Assembly: GCA_015832175.1 (NCBI GenBank)
Contig: WJXW01000004.1
Coordinates: 1,240,001 to 1,304,000, forward strand
Direction: 5' to 3'
DNA length: 64,000 nt
Origin: Paraphaeosphaeria minitans
Taxonomy: Eukaryota > Ascomycota > Dothideomycetes > Pleosporales > Didymosphaeriaceae
Each line of letters begins with the position of its first letter. The first letter of the stretch is position 1. Below, one piece after another: positions 11,501 to 22,838 of this stretch. The position numbers and the translations under genes are program-made. The notes below the pieces were generated by a model that worked only from the letters and a program-made list of their open reading frames with translations, was not told the DNA's origin and did not search any database.

Positions 11501-12985
11501 AAGATCGAAGGCGGCCTGGTCCGCTCGTCGGGTCTCTTTGATAGCTTTGATATTGCCGAGTTGAAGTACGGCCGCAACGGTCTTCAAGATCGAAGTCTGC
11601 TCCTTGTCCGAGAAGTCCATTACATGAAACGCCTCGATGAGGGCATTCCATTCTTCCCGATCGGAGACACCCGAGATAGTATCGTTACCGTGCTTGGTGT
11701 AGTCAAAGTCTTCCACGTCTGAACCATTCAGAAAGAAGTCCCGCTTCATCTGGTCGTCGGCACCGCGGAGAATTTGATAAAAGACATGGTAGTTACGCTC
11801 GTTCCCGTTGAGTCGGACGACCCTCGACTTTTCGAGCAGATACCAGTCAATATAGGCCCCAGCAATCTGACCAGTGCGTGTAAATTCGATTCTGATAAAT
11901 TTGCCGAAACGGGACGAATTGTTATTCCGCACGGTTTGGGCGTTACCGAAGGCTTCAAGGATTGGATTCGCGCGCAGGATCTGCTCGGAGAGGTTTGAGT
12001 GCTGTCTGCCACCTGACTTCCCGCGCGGAGTATCTGAAGTTGCAACGGCTGCGAGATATTGTATGACCTTTTTTGTGTTCTCTGTTTTACCGGCACCTGA
12101 CTCTCCACTAAGATGTGTCAATACAGGTCTGGGGCGTGGATCTGGCTATCATACGTTACTAGGATACTTTGATTGGCACCCTCGTCTACCAGACTGCGGA
12201 ATGCCTCGTCGGCCATCGCAAAGATATGCGGCTTGGTTTCTTCTCTGCTTCGCCCTCGGTACATGTTGATATATTCTCGAGAGTATATGGGAAGCGGGCA
12301 GTATGGATTCACTGTTACGAGAAACAGCCCCGAGTATGTCTGGATGCCGTCAGTTCAAGGATGTGTAAAATTTCCTGCAGCAACGCACGTATATTAGATC
12401 CGCTTGGTAGCGCATGTGCAAGTTGTGGATGACTGAGGGCTCGTTGAGATGCGTGAGCTCAGCCATATCATCGGTCTTGTCAAACTTGGCCGGATTGACC
12501 TTGTCCACGGATTCAGCATCCACCTCGTGCTGCTCCCCATTGTCGCATTGCACAAGCAATTGTCCTCCTGGAAGGTCCTCTACTACACAACCCCGCACAA
12601 AGGCAATCTTTGCGTCTCGTAACCAGACATATCGCTTGCCTGAGAAGTCGTTCTCGCCCTCGATGCCGCGTACTTCGGGTAGGTCTTGCGTGCCGTCGGC
12701 TATAAACTGAGGCGCAAACGTCCCGGCAAATGTACTGCTTCGATTCGAATTTGCGCGAAGGCGAGTCGAGTCGTTTCGGGCTAGAAGCGGGCCGCTCAGC
12801 TGTGTGAGAGACTGGTTCCGGGCGTGGGCCATGGCAGGCGGCTGATCTGCCAGCGGCGAGGAGATGAGAGCAGACTTCGGACGAGTATTAAGTGGTGCAG
12901 GTGCAGGTGCGGCTACGGGCGATTGTGAATTCCTCGCGAAAGGGCTGTTTCGCCATCGTGGCCCATTGGGCGCAGGCGCGCTCAT
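5560..12985 (-). CDS. conventional myosin II heavy chain
   Basis: Actin motor of the cytokinetic ring and septation (Myo2/MyoB class). Four exons: 12985-12389, 12339-12155, 12107-6119, 6066-5560, giving 2425 residues. The N-terminal 80 or so residues are a disordered Ser/Pro/Ala extension, followed by an SH3-like region. The motor domain has the P-loop GESGAGKT (about 262-269, with the intron directly before it), switch I NNSSRFGKF, switch II DIAGFE and the actin-binding loop region. Two IQ-like segments follow (FQSSARGFIQRR and RIIQRNFQVYL). The rest, roughly 1500 residues, is an almost unbroken heptad coiled coil for filament assembly. The last exon ends in a Ser/Arg-rich tail (LRRISGQKGFL), a likely phospho-regulated end. 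The last intron has a textbook TACTAAC branch site. The gene faces away from the Red1-like gene and shares its promoter region. Confidence 0.95.
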
Positions 12986-13502
12986 GGTTCTGTTGTGTAT
13001 GTGGGTGTCGGGGCAGGTGCGACAATGTTACCTTCGTGCATCCGCAAGGCGCATTATGCGGAGCAAGATCGATAACAATAAGAATGAAGCACGCGTCTTG
13101 GAAGCCCGAATTACAAATATGTACAAGGATGCAGCGATCAGATGTGGAAGGAAAAGTGGCGGCTCCAGCAGCTGCGTGACGGCGGGATGCGGGCGGTCGA
13201 GGTTGTGTTGTTTACATGCTTAGCCGCGCTCGAGCCTTCCCCCAACGACGGGATCTGGGGCGGGCGCGTCACTGCCGCTGTCTGTGCACGTGACTCTGCT
13301 CTAGTGCGCGGCGCATGGCGATCATCGAGCTTTCTTGTTCGAGCGCATCTATCACCAACCCAACCGCCGCATTCCACAGCACCTTCACCCACCCGCTGCC
13401 CAGGTCCTGCCCTTTACTTGCGAGCGCGCCCACTTCTATAGGCTAGTGATGTGCTGCATGTAAAGAAGTCCACACCAGCGCGCAACTCGCGACTTCACCA
13501 AG
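12986..13502. promoter_or_regulatory. shared divergent promoter region, myosin II / Red1-like gene
   Basis: About 0.5 kb between two divergent start codons. It contains a CACGTG E-box near 13287 and CT-rich stretches before the plus-strand start. No TATA box is obvious on either side. Confidence 0.5.
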
Positions 13503-16500
13503 ATGGCGACCAACTGGCAGCCGTCGTTCGGCCTGCCCTTCCCTCCATTCCCTCCTCCTCGACAGCAATCGCAGGCGCATCCGGATGCCCAAGGCGCTCC
13601 TTCCGACGTGTATCAGCCGCCATCGCCCGCAACCTTTGTGCCACCGCCGGCCTGGAACGCTGCGAATATACCCGGGTTAAACTTTCAGGCGCATAACCAG
13701 AACGCCCAACAGCCACAGTTCCCTTCTGGTAAGATAACGAGCCATCCCAGCAATTTACACTCCGAGCTACGCATATAGCTGAGCCTCTCGCTTGTTCTGC
13801 GAATTAACGCGTTCGTTGTAAAGAGTACTGCTAACGCGGCGTAGCATGGCCAGCCCACTTTCCCACACCGGAACAGCTAGCCCAGTGGAACCAGATGCAG
13901 GTGGATATGCAGCAGCTTCCCTTCATGATGATGCAAAATCCACCGTCGATCCCTGGCCTCGCACTCGCGTCGACCGCGCCGCCCCAGTCACCCTTTCAAG
14001 GTGCCATGCCCGCACATCCTTTCCCCGCGCTGCCACCGAACCTGATTCCCGCGTCTAAAAATTTGAATCACATTCCGCAAGCTGTCCAGAACGACCGCAT
14101 CAGTGATGTCACGGAAAGCGACAAAGAAGAGGGAGAAGTCAGCGAAGGGTCCCGAACTCCAGCTGTCAACGGTCGCACCTATCCAGAGCCTCCACGGTCG
14201 GCTCCTTTGCCCTCAACTCGCTCTTCGAACACGCAAGTCGTATACAAGCCGGACCAGCCCTCAGCAAGCCAAGCAAACGACAGCGCGTTGCAACACATCG
14301 CCACGATACCGGTCAGAAGAACTGCGGACACCATCGCGCAGCAGCAAAGCGACGCGAAGGCATTTATCAAGCTGCTGCACAACAACAACATAGGATACCA
14401 CGCGCTGGCTGCTGAGGCTTTAGATGCGAGCTCTTTACGAGACCTGTACCGAAGCTTGAATTTGCCCTCGGAACCCGAGCCCGTGCCTTCTGCTCCCAAG
14501 GTCAACGGCAATGCGCAGAGTAGTTTGAGCAGCGGTGACAGCGCTCCGACTCGCCCATCGCCGCCAACCGTAGGCTCTAAGCCAGTCACTGCAGTTAACA
14601 CCAGCGTCCCGCCAACCAAGTCTGTTCCATCCCCAGCCAACCGTAAAGAGTATCTTGCGCAATTGCAAGCAGCGAAAAAGGCTAGACAGCAGGGAGCAGC
14701 GAAGATTACTCCACCTCAGAATACCCCGCCACCGACTTCGGCTGCCTCGAAAGCCCCATCTGCACTACAAGTTACAGGGACTAGCGAGAACGGCAAGCTC
14801 ACAGAAGCAGAGAAGAAGGCAAAGACGACCGAACTCATACGAAAACGTATCGAGGCCCTGAAGAAAATTTCGTCTTCTCCCGCCGGGGCTGCACCGCCAA
14901 AGCCTTCAATCAACGGCTCCACCGCTGTTGCTTGCCCCAGTCCTCTTCCCAATGCTGCCAATTCATTGCCACTCACTCCTAATAGCTATGCAACCCAAGC
15001 TATTCCTCCCTCACCCTTCGGGAATATTCCAGGCCTGTTCATGAAGCCTTCTCCGGCTGTGCAACCCAGTCAGCCTCCAGTCACTCCTGGTTCTGCCAAA
15101 CGAAAACTGTCCTTTACCGCAATAGATGACACTACGCATCGTGCTGATAAGACCAATCAAGCAATGGAGGTGGATGGCAGCCAAGATGCTACTACAATCC
15201 CGACCCAGATGACTCCCGTACAGAATGGTTCGCAAGGTGCTCGGGCCTTGCCAGTGCTGTCTGAATTTCCGTCTCGGCCTGCGTCCGCAAACCAGTCCAC
15301 TTCTGGGATGAGCACCCCAGGGCCTCCAACACCAGCCGGCATCACTCGCATTCATGAGATGGATGCAAAAGCGAGGAAGCAGGCTGCTTTGAAAGAGCGT
15401 TTGCAGAAGAAGATCGAAGAGCAGAGGAGACAAGCGGAGCAAAAGCGATTAGCGGGCGTGCAGAACTCCCCAAAGCCATTGTCACAACCGCCCTCGTCAC
15501 AGCCAAAACCTAGCAGTACTCAGGAAGCGCCTAGGGAACCGAAGCGGCGGCGGAAAGCGGATATCGAAGCAGAAAAGTCCGCCTTGGATGGAGATATTGC
15601 TCGAAATGCTGCCAAGTTGGCGCAGATCACGAAAGAACTCGAGATGCTCACTGCCAATGACAAGAAGATGCGACTTGACAAAGAACGACTCCAAGCAGAA
15701 CTGGAGAGTCTTGGTATTGACACGGAAGGCATGCCGCACGCGGAGCTTCAGGCGAAGAAGGACGAGATTGAGCGTGAGCAGGGTGCGACTCTCGAACTGC
15801 TGACAGCCGCCACCCATCTGCCTTCCATATCACCTGCGAAAACCGCGCCAATATCGTCAAAGACGAGGTTCAGCCCTAGAGTTACCACTCAACATCTCTC
15901 GCAGCCGCCCGAGGCATCTATGTCTGTCCCTCAAACAAGCATTCCTGGTATCAACGCGTCCTTCTCGTTAGCCTCTTCGCCATCGACTGCGACGGACACT
16001 CGCCTTACGATCAACCAGCGAATTCCAATGCCGCGCACTGCGCCTGAGTCTGCCAATCGATCGGAGCAGATCATATTAGCGAGACACCCCGCGATCTCCT
16101 CTGCACAGGGTACGATCTCGAACGGCACAAGCAAACCAGCGACACCGGTTGACGACGAAGAAGACTTCTATTCTCCCGAGCCCGCCAACATTAATCCAAC
16201 TGCCGACGAGACAGAAACCACGACTGGGCCCATGACGCTGGCTAGATCTCCTTCCGAAGAGGGTGAAATGGCTATGTCAGAGTCTGATGAAGAAGACTAT
16301 GAACCTGAAGAGGCCCAGGAGTCATTGTTACAAATTCAAGTCTCAAAAGGTCATACTTTGGAGCAGAATGCCAGCATGGTGAACGCGCAAGTTTCGTCGT
16401 TGGGACCACCCACAGCCGCGAACGATGACGAGGACCCGTACGAGCCACCAGATGTCGATCAGCCAATGGTGGATCTTGAGCTTAGTGGTTCAGCCGCTGA

Positions 16501-17324
16501 GCTCAATTCGAATGTTCAGCAAGTTGAGGTTGAAGAGGAAGAGATGGACATATCCACTTCATCCGACTCTGACTCCGACTCCGACACCTCATCAGAGTCG
16601 TCCGAAGAGGAGCCTAATGGTCCGGCTTTCGCACCTAGTAGCAAAAACCCGGGTTCTTCTGTGACTGTCGCTGACGATCTAGCGCCAGAATTACAATCCG
16701 ATGCCTCAGTAGTGGCACCGGTATCGCAGGATATAGTGGAACCTTCAGTGACACAGGAATCAGTAAGCACGACGCCCTTCTATATTCTCGGCTAACAATG
16801 AGAAGCCTGTAGAGGAAGAGGTGACTAACCTACGATCGTTCGTGCCGTATGAAAGTCCCCTCAGACTTTTCAAGTCCTACCGTTACCACCCAAATTTTGC
16901 ACAAGACGTCTCTAGCGGGTTCTTGTCCACGACGTTCAGTCATCAAATTGATCAAGAGAAGCCACTCTGTGAGCGCGAGGCGTCAGGTTATGAATGCACT
17001 GACGCAGACTGCCCGTTTCAGCATTTTCGGAACATGAATATCAGCGGTGCGTGCGCGGCAGCGATCTCAGTTTCGTCTGTATCCGGTACCCACTGTACGC
17101 AGACTGACATGAACACTTATCTAGGTGAGAAGCTTTTAGTTCAGCTTGGAACTGCGAACCCCGGAAAGACGCCTGAAGAGAGGCAGCGATGGAATGATGG
17201 CCTGCGAGGCGTACTCAAGGACTTACGGCAGAAGAACACGAAAGACCCGAATGGCATTGCCATACAGATCGCCAACTATCGTCGTCAGTTTCTTCAAGAC
17301 GACACCAGAGTGGTCAACCTATGA
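13503..17324 (+). CDS. Red1-like protein with C-terminal CCCH (zf-C3H1) zinc finger
   Basis: Four exons, 13503-13728, 13845-16762, 16815-17046 and 17125-17324, give 1191 residues. Most of the protein is disordered: Pro/Gln-rich N-terminus, an EEGEVSEG acidic motif, a charged coiled coil around residues 590-690, a second EEGEMAMSESDEEDYEPEE acidic block and a Ser/Asp run. The last quarter is ordered: LRSFVPYESPLRLFKSYR, then a zinc-finger motif C-x8-C-x4-C-x3-H in CEREASGYECTDADCPFQH, then a helical end. The C3H finger with a preceding YESPL block matches the fungal putative zinc-finger family that includes fission yeast Red1, scaffold of the MTREC/NURS nuclear RNA-decay complex. That role here is by family resemblance only. 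Intron 4 (78 bp) keeps frame, so an unspliced isoform would remain open. Confidence 0.8.
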
Positions 17325-18595
17325 CCTTGTAGATTGTACGCCCGCATGTTCTAATGTATTCGAACATGGCAAAAAAAATTGGGTCGTTTTCAATAGGGCG
17401 GCAGGCGTGATAGGCTTCCTACTCGAATGTCCCACCTAACCGACCAACAGTGTCTATCTTCGACAAATCTTTTTCTTCTTTGTTCGCCTTTCCCCACAGC
17501 TTAGCCTCACTCAAAGGTCGGCATTCGTAAAATCAGCACAAGTATGCAGTGGGCCCACGGAACGTGGGTCGTTTCTTGTTTGGATCACGTTGAGCATCAA
17601 TACCCCTTGCATACCTTCGGAGTTGGGTCGCTTGCCGTGACCGCCTTGGGTGGTCCGAGGTAAATGGAGTTTGGGGGTTCGTACATAGAAGCAATGGCTT
17701 GATAATGGCCTACTATGGCCATGCGCCTCGACTATCATTCGGCTTTCCGGCACAGCGGTATTGCTGTCGCGGATGCCAACCGTTCTGCAGAGAGATTTAT
17801 GCCGGTCTCTTTGGACGGGAGTCGAGTGGTGGGAGGCATGCGACATGGTAGGCCAGCGAGCAACGAGACGGGGCGGTAGCTGTATGTAGGTCGGTAATAA
17901 TGGCAATTTGGGTATCACTCGATGTTGGCAACACAATATGTATGGTGTGAAGCTCGACAAGTCCCACTAGACTATCACGTCAAAATGTGCCCATTGAATT
18001 CCACATTTCTTGGAAATATGCCAATCACCTCGTCGATCCCCCGCGTACCTAATGTTTGCAAGATGGAGAAAAGGATGCGGGGTGCAAGGGCCGTCTTAGG
18101 TTGCTGCATGTACTCAAGCTGCTCTTCACGGGTAAATTTTCTATCACCACGCTGGTACCTGGACGAGACTGGCATTGCAGCACGGCAACGTCGACATTCC
18201 CAATCCCTCCAGCCCGGCGAGCAATTCCAAGCATATAATTACATTCGCTAACATCCCAAATTTAGCCGCTATCCGTTCTAGGCTCTTGTCAGCGTTTAAT
18301 TCTAGCTCTTTCTCTCTAACTCATCTCAACCCAACCTCGTCGATTCCAACATGAAATTCACTTCCAGTTCGACCAGCACCATAGACTGTTGCCAATGGAG
18401 ATAAATCTTTTCGGAGCAGTCTGTGATTGGGCAGCGAAACCAGTCAAGCCTGGTTCCCCCTGTACCGGCGGGAACAAACATGGCAACGATTCTGTCGAAT
18501 TCTAGAGCGTGTCCCAACTGGGCCGGAAGTGGCAAGGAATAGTCAAGCCGCATGATGGGCGGTTGTCTGGGAGACACCCATTATATAGTGCAGCT
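17325..18595. other. gene-poor stretch before the relic
   Basis: No supported gene. A minus-strand frame of 83 codons at 18326-18577 has a protein-like composition (CPITDCSEKI) but no recognisable family or start context, so it is not called. Short AT-rich patches occur at 18230-18330. Confidence 0.4.
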
Positions 18596-18596
18596 G

Positions 18597-19075
18597 GGCG
18601 AAAATTATTTAGCAGCATATCCTGTTATCATGTGCCAGGTGGTTTACGATGCAGTGGCATCGCCCTACACCGACTCCTACTTTAAGAACAAGAAGGCCGG
18701 AACTTACACTCAAAACCAGTTCATGTGCAAGACCATGAAAAGGTTCTACGGAGAATACAGGACAATTGAGACCATGTATTGAATAATGGTATCTGCAAGA
18801 TTTGGGCTTACTCTGCAAGCGACCTCCACCGGAACATCGAGTGGGATGGATGTAGCCTTTTCAATGGAATCGCGCTTATGGGCTTCGGTGCCATAAAATA
18901 GCAGGTTCAGAATATGGATGTTGACATATATTTCAGTGACATCAATTCCAAGTTGAACCGTGATGGTTGCAAACACGTTTGCCATCACTAGAGGAGTAGA
19001 TCGTGCAAAAAGGGTGAGAACTGGCGGACATGCTGAGTCCCCTGTCCTGGCCATATTTTGGGAAAGTGTTTGACG
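18597..19075 (+). pseudogene. decayed copy of the C-terminal part of the large secreted protein
   Basis: Conceptual reading matches, block by block and in order, the last 150 or so residues of the 1685-residue secreted protein encoded at 50874-56072. Matching blocks: relic MCQVVYDAV with the intact NNFCQILYSA; YTQNQFMCK with YTENQNMCK; NNGICKIWA with LNDGVCKIWA; DLHRN with DFHRN; FSDINSKL identical; GENWRTC.VPCPG with GKNWQTCGMPCPD; and GKCL identical. The frame shifts near 18780, and in-frame stops occur near 18898, 18991 and 19037, so it cannot encode the domain. Only the 3' end of the gene is recognisable. It has no similar flanking gene and lies about 32 kb from the intact gene, on the opposite strand. 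Confidence 0.8.
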
Positions 19076-19523
19076 TGAGCGTATGTTTCAGATACCTGGT
19101 CTTCATCGAGACGGAGTTTTGTTCGGATCGGGGAGTGGACGATAGAAAAGATTGGAACGTCGGTGCACGCACCATTCTGTGTTAACTCATCCAATAATAC
19201 GTTTATCTACTCACCATATGATAAGTCATCGTGGATGTTCGCACTGGGGGATTCTCATCCTTATTGTCGGACACTGTGGTATTTTATACCGATGCTGTCT
19301 CGTGTACTGAAATCACACAAAGCTCCTTTTGTTTTCTCCAACTGTGACTGCGTGCTTTTCAGATATTGCCAAAGCATGACTGTATATTATCGATTGACGG
19401 TAACGACAGGTACTCCCGCAACCCCTCACAACATCACCGCACTCCCCAACCTCTACGAATACCCCACTGCTCAATGACCCACCCTCGTCCCTCCCCCTCC
19501 CCAGCCTTAGGCCCTAGAGCTTC
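19076..19523. other. intergenic between relic and small secreted protein
   Basis: No supported gene. A plus-strand frame of about 100 codons at 19163-19477 shows no family features. Confidence 0.4.
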
Positions 19524-19895
19524 CTAGGCACAATGCGCAACCGGCCCCTTGCAGCTCCCCTCCCCTCCACAGACCGCACTCGGCACCGCGCTCCCCGACC
19601 CCGTGCACAACCAAAGCGAGTTCCACGCATCTCCGTTGTTGAAATCGCACTTCCCAAGCGTGCTGCACAGATTGGAGCGCAGCTTGGCAGCATCCCAACC
19701 TATCCTTTGAGTTAGCTGTGCGATGCGTGGAAAAACGGACAAGGCAGCGGAATGGAGGGGAAAAGTACCGAGCTGGTCGATGAGATACCATCCGCAGTAG
19801 ACTTGGCCTTTGTCGCAGGAGGCCGCAGCCGCGGCGACTGGGGCTGGAGTTGCAATGGCGGTCGCGATGAGAGGGGTGAAAAGGAGGAGCTTCAT
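19524..19895 (-). CDS. small secreted cysteine-rich protein
   Basis: Starting at 19895 (MKLLLFTPLIATAIATPAP), the N-terminus is a clear signal peptide with a probable cut near the Ala-rich stretch at residues 20-26. A 69-bp intron (19768-19700), with a CTAAC branch site, falls between YLIDQL and GWDAAKL; its length is a multiple of three, but removing it gives a better protein. The product is 100 residues, and the mature part of about 75-80 residues has eight cysteines, enough for four disulfides. No enzyme motif is visible. Such proteins are typical fungal effector candidates or secreted antimicrobial-like proteins. I do not recognise the family; function is unknown. Confidence 0.75.
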   Translation of the reverse strand: MKLLLFTPLIATAIATPAPVAAAAASCDKGQVYCGWYLIDQLGTFPLHSAALSVFPRIAQLTQRIGWDAAKLRSNLCSTLGKCDFNNGDAWNSLWLCTGSGSAVPSAVCGGEGSCKGPVAHCA

Positions 19896-20687
19896 GTTGG
19901 GTTTTGTGGGTGGTTGTGGTAGGATTGGGGTGCAAGATATTTGTATATGAAGGATTTGAGGTCTTCGGCTGAGCTGGTGTTTCTGTCTTGGTGAGTTTAT
20001 CATGGTTTATATACATCTTGACTGATTGTTTTAGTGGGTCGATATCGCAGATGAAAGAATGTGAGTGTGTCGTCGCTCGTACGATTGAAAATATGGTTCT
20101 CAGGTCCACTGGGCTCGGTGTTTGCCTATTGTAGCAAAACGCAACGTATAGGCCTAAGCATCGCGAACAAAGTGTGGGTACGTCAAGTCTTGTTGTTGCT
20201 GAGCGGAGCATGTGTGACCTTTCAGCTCCCACCAGCAAGACTCCGGTCCCTGACGGCCTCAGCCGAGTACTACCCAAGATTCGACTAACTACTTATGCTT
20301 ACCTTCCATGACAACAGAGTCCTGGACGCCAAGGTCGGCGATGTACTTGCTGTGTGCACACCGCCATATTCGGACGTCCTCGCAATGTATAGCCGATCTG
20401 ATATGCGGTGAAGCATATGTTGGAAATATCTTTGCGCAGGTGGATTATCACATAAATGTGCATTGAATGCATCCAGAAAGACACATCCAAATTACAGGCC
20501 GAACAAACATCCGAGATGGAAAGTATCTAATTGAAAGAGCCGTTAGAAGACTCGAGTATCCAAAATTCAGCAGCTCCATACTCAAGAACAAGAGTACCCC
20601 AGTCCGGACATCATCTCGGACCCACTGAACACTTCTTGAGATTCAAGCCAATCGCGCGAAAAAATCAAAGGCTTAGAAAGGGCCATA
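19896..20687. other. intergenic
   Basis: Promoter side of the small secreted protein and 3' side of the DUF4211 gene. No supported gene. Confidence 0.4.
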
Positions 20688-22838
20688 CTAACCCCTCCTT
20701 CCCCAACCTTTCCGGAACTCGTTGTTCGTCTCAAGCGCGAAATTGACCTGGTCCTTATACATGCGGTACAATTTCTTTATCTCGCCACTGTTATCCATCT
20801 CATCGACGATCTTGTTCGCGATCTTCTGCCGTTTTCGCTGGCTCAATTTATCACGGCGTACGAGCTCATCAGGTGTGCAGTGACCCTGACGTACAAGGTA
20901 GTCTATGACCCACGAGTTCAGGTGGTACCGCCAATGGTACAGAGTGTGAGCGACCTGCGCGTTGGCTTTGCAGGTAGACCCCAATGTGAAAGCTTTTGAC
21001 TCGGGGGCAATGCGCTCGCCTTGTGCATCGTACGTCGGCTTCTCGCCGTTCAACGCCTCTTCTGAGCCAGTAGATGAGACATCGGAGGAGTCTGGATTGG
21101 AGTCGGAATCAAAGTCAGAAGCATTAGCAGCAAGTGGCTCGAGAGACTCCTTGTGATATGGTTGACCGGTGAATGATAGCTCGAATGTAGCTGGATGGCT
21201 TCTGCGGTTGCACGCTTCACAATGGGGTTCCATGACCGCACGAGTTCGGGGATCGATCTCGTTGATCACGATCTCTGGACGCGCCTTGATTGCTTTTGTA
21301 AACTCAGCTGTCCAAATTGAAGAATGATACTTAGACCCAGCCAGACCGTTGACCTCGTCGTCAAGTTTTCTGAAGCTCATCTCGTATATCTCATCCCCTG
21401 AATTGAATGCCGGATTTATCTTTTTCTGCACCATCCAATCAATCGCATATTTGAACAAGTCGCGAGGTTTGGCCTTGGAAAGGCTGCTGAACTGAAGCGG
21501 CAGCGCGTGTTCTGCTGGAACACCGATGGGCGCATCCTCATCGTTAATAAAGCTTTCGTCCTCGTCGTTACCGTACAGGACTTCGTGTGCGGTAGTGCCG
21601 TATTCTTCGTCTTCGGACTCATCGCTTCGCTGCTCTTCCTTCGAATCTTCCTCGGGCTCTTCAGGGATGATCTCGAGATCGGAATCGGAATCGGAATCGG
21701 AGTCCACAACGACTGGCTTTTTGCGCGCAGCTGAAGATGACGGGGGATCACTATTAACTGCGCGTCGTTTCTTCATCGCTTCCAACGCCTTTTCACGCGC
21801 AGACTTGGCATTGTTTTGCGTGCTGCTCAAGCCCAGGGGGGACGATTGAAGAAAAGCGAGATCTTCCTTCAGCTCGTCGGCTTCTGCATCAGAGCCCGTG
21901 TCCTGTTCCTCAGCATCGCTGTCTTCTGGTATAGAATCACGTTGTTTGACCCGGCGACCTTTCTGTGCTGTGCGAGGTTCTACATCCTCTGATGACTCTT
22001 GAGCCGCTCTCTTGCGTCTCCTTGTGAGTTTCTTCGGGGTCGTAGGCGCCTCGTCTTCGTCGTCGTCTTCGTCGTCGTCTTCGTCGTCGTCTTCGGATGA
22101 GTCGGCTGGAGCTGGAGCTGGCTGCTTCTCACGATGTTTCACTTTCTTCGATCGTGAAGTGTTTGCGTCCAAGCCTTCACTAGGGTTTGATCGTCTTCGT
22201 CCGTTATTCCGTCGCACAACAGTAACTTCTCCCTCGCTTTCAGACTCCGATGTTTTCGATGCCTGTGGAGCGGCATCACGCCCCTTCCGCTTGGAACGCA
22301 CTGTCTCCTCTTCCTCCGAGCTCTCGGGTGTCTTTTTCCGCTCCCGCTTGTCTTTCTGTCGAACAGCAGTTACCTCGCCTTCAATATCTTGCTCTGACGG
22401 ACGCTTCGTTGTCTCCGAGGCTTTTCGAGCAGCCCGCCGTTTCTTGTCCTTCGGGCGTATCTCCGCCTTATCGTTTGAAAGAACGGTCTTTTTGGTTTTC
22501 TTGGTAGCTTTCTTGGCCTTTTTCGGGAAAGGCGCTGCCGGTGCCTCGTCGTATCCCTCCCTGGTCTCTGAAGAACTGCCAGAGGAGATGAGAATCTCGT
22601 TTTCGGAGCTGCCAAACATGCCGCGCTTGTTTTGACTGCCAGGCATCCCCAACTTCATGCCGCGGTCCGTTTCTCGGTCCAGTCGCTGGCGCTTTACTGG
22701 TCTGCTCGGCGAGGGTCCATCATCGCTGTCACTGCTGACGACAAAGGTGGGCTTCATGGGTGTTGGCGACGCATTTGACGCAGGAGAATAGTTGAGCTTG
22801 GTCTGGCGTGTGCGCGCAAGCGATCGTTTCGGAGGCAT
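20688..22838 (-). CDS. DUF4211-type nuclear protein
   Basis: Intronless frame of 716 residues. The first 430 residues are highly charged and disordered, with many Lys/Arg-rich nuclear-localisation-like clusters, Ser-Asp-Ser-Asp acidic runs and an Asp/Glu repeat block encoded by a GTCGTCTTC repeat near 22060-22095. The C-terminal 250 residues are ordered: FKYAIDWMVQKKINPAF, EFTKAIKARPEI, a CEACNRR cysteine pair with the following HPATFELSFTGQPY, and a helical end (QVNFALETNNEFRKGWGRRG). This order matches the fungal DUF4211 family, whose members look like nuclear chromatin or DNA-repair-associated proteins. The biochemical role is unknown. The cysteine pair may bind metal together with later residues. 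Confidence 0.85.
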   Translation of the reverse strand: MPPKRSLARTRQTKLNYSPASNASPTPMKPTFVVSSDSDDGPSPSRPVKRQRLDRETDRGMKLGMPGSQNKRGMFGSSENEILISSGSSSETREGYDEAPAAPFPKKAKKATKKTKKTVLSNDKAEIRPKDKKRRAARKASETTKRPSEQDIEGEVTAVRQKDKRERKKTPESSEEEETVRSKRKGRDAAPQASKTSESESEGEVTVVRRNNGRRRSNPSEGLDANTSRSKKVKHREKQPAPAPADSSEDDDEDDDEDDDEDEAPTTPKKLTRRRKRAAQESSEDVEPRTAQKGRRVKQRDSIPEDSDAEEQDTGSDAEADELKEDLAFLQSSPLGLSSTQNNAKSAREKALEAMKKRRAVNSDPPSSSAARKKPVVVDSDSDSDSDLEIIPEEPEEDSKEEQRSDESEDEEYGTTAHEVLYGNDEDESFINDEDAPIGVPAEHALPLQFSSLSKAKPRDLFKYAIDWMVQKKINPAFNSGDEIYEMSFRKLDDEVNGLAGSKYHSSIWTAEFTKAIKARPEIVINEIDPRTRAVMEPHCEACNRRSHPATFELSFTGQPYHKESLEPLAANASDFDSDSNPDSSDVSSTGSEEALNGEKPTYDAQGERIAPESKAFTLGSTCKANAQVAHTLYHWRYHLNSWVIDYLVRQGHCTPDELVRRDKLSQRKRQKIANKIVDEMDNSGEIKKLYRMYKDQVNFALETNNEFRKGWGRRG

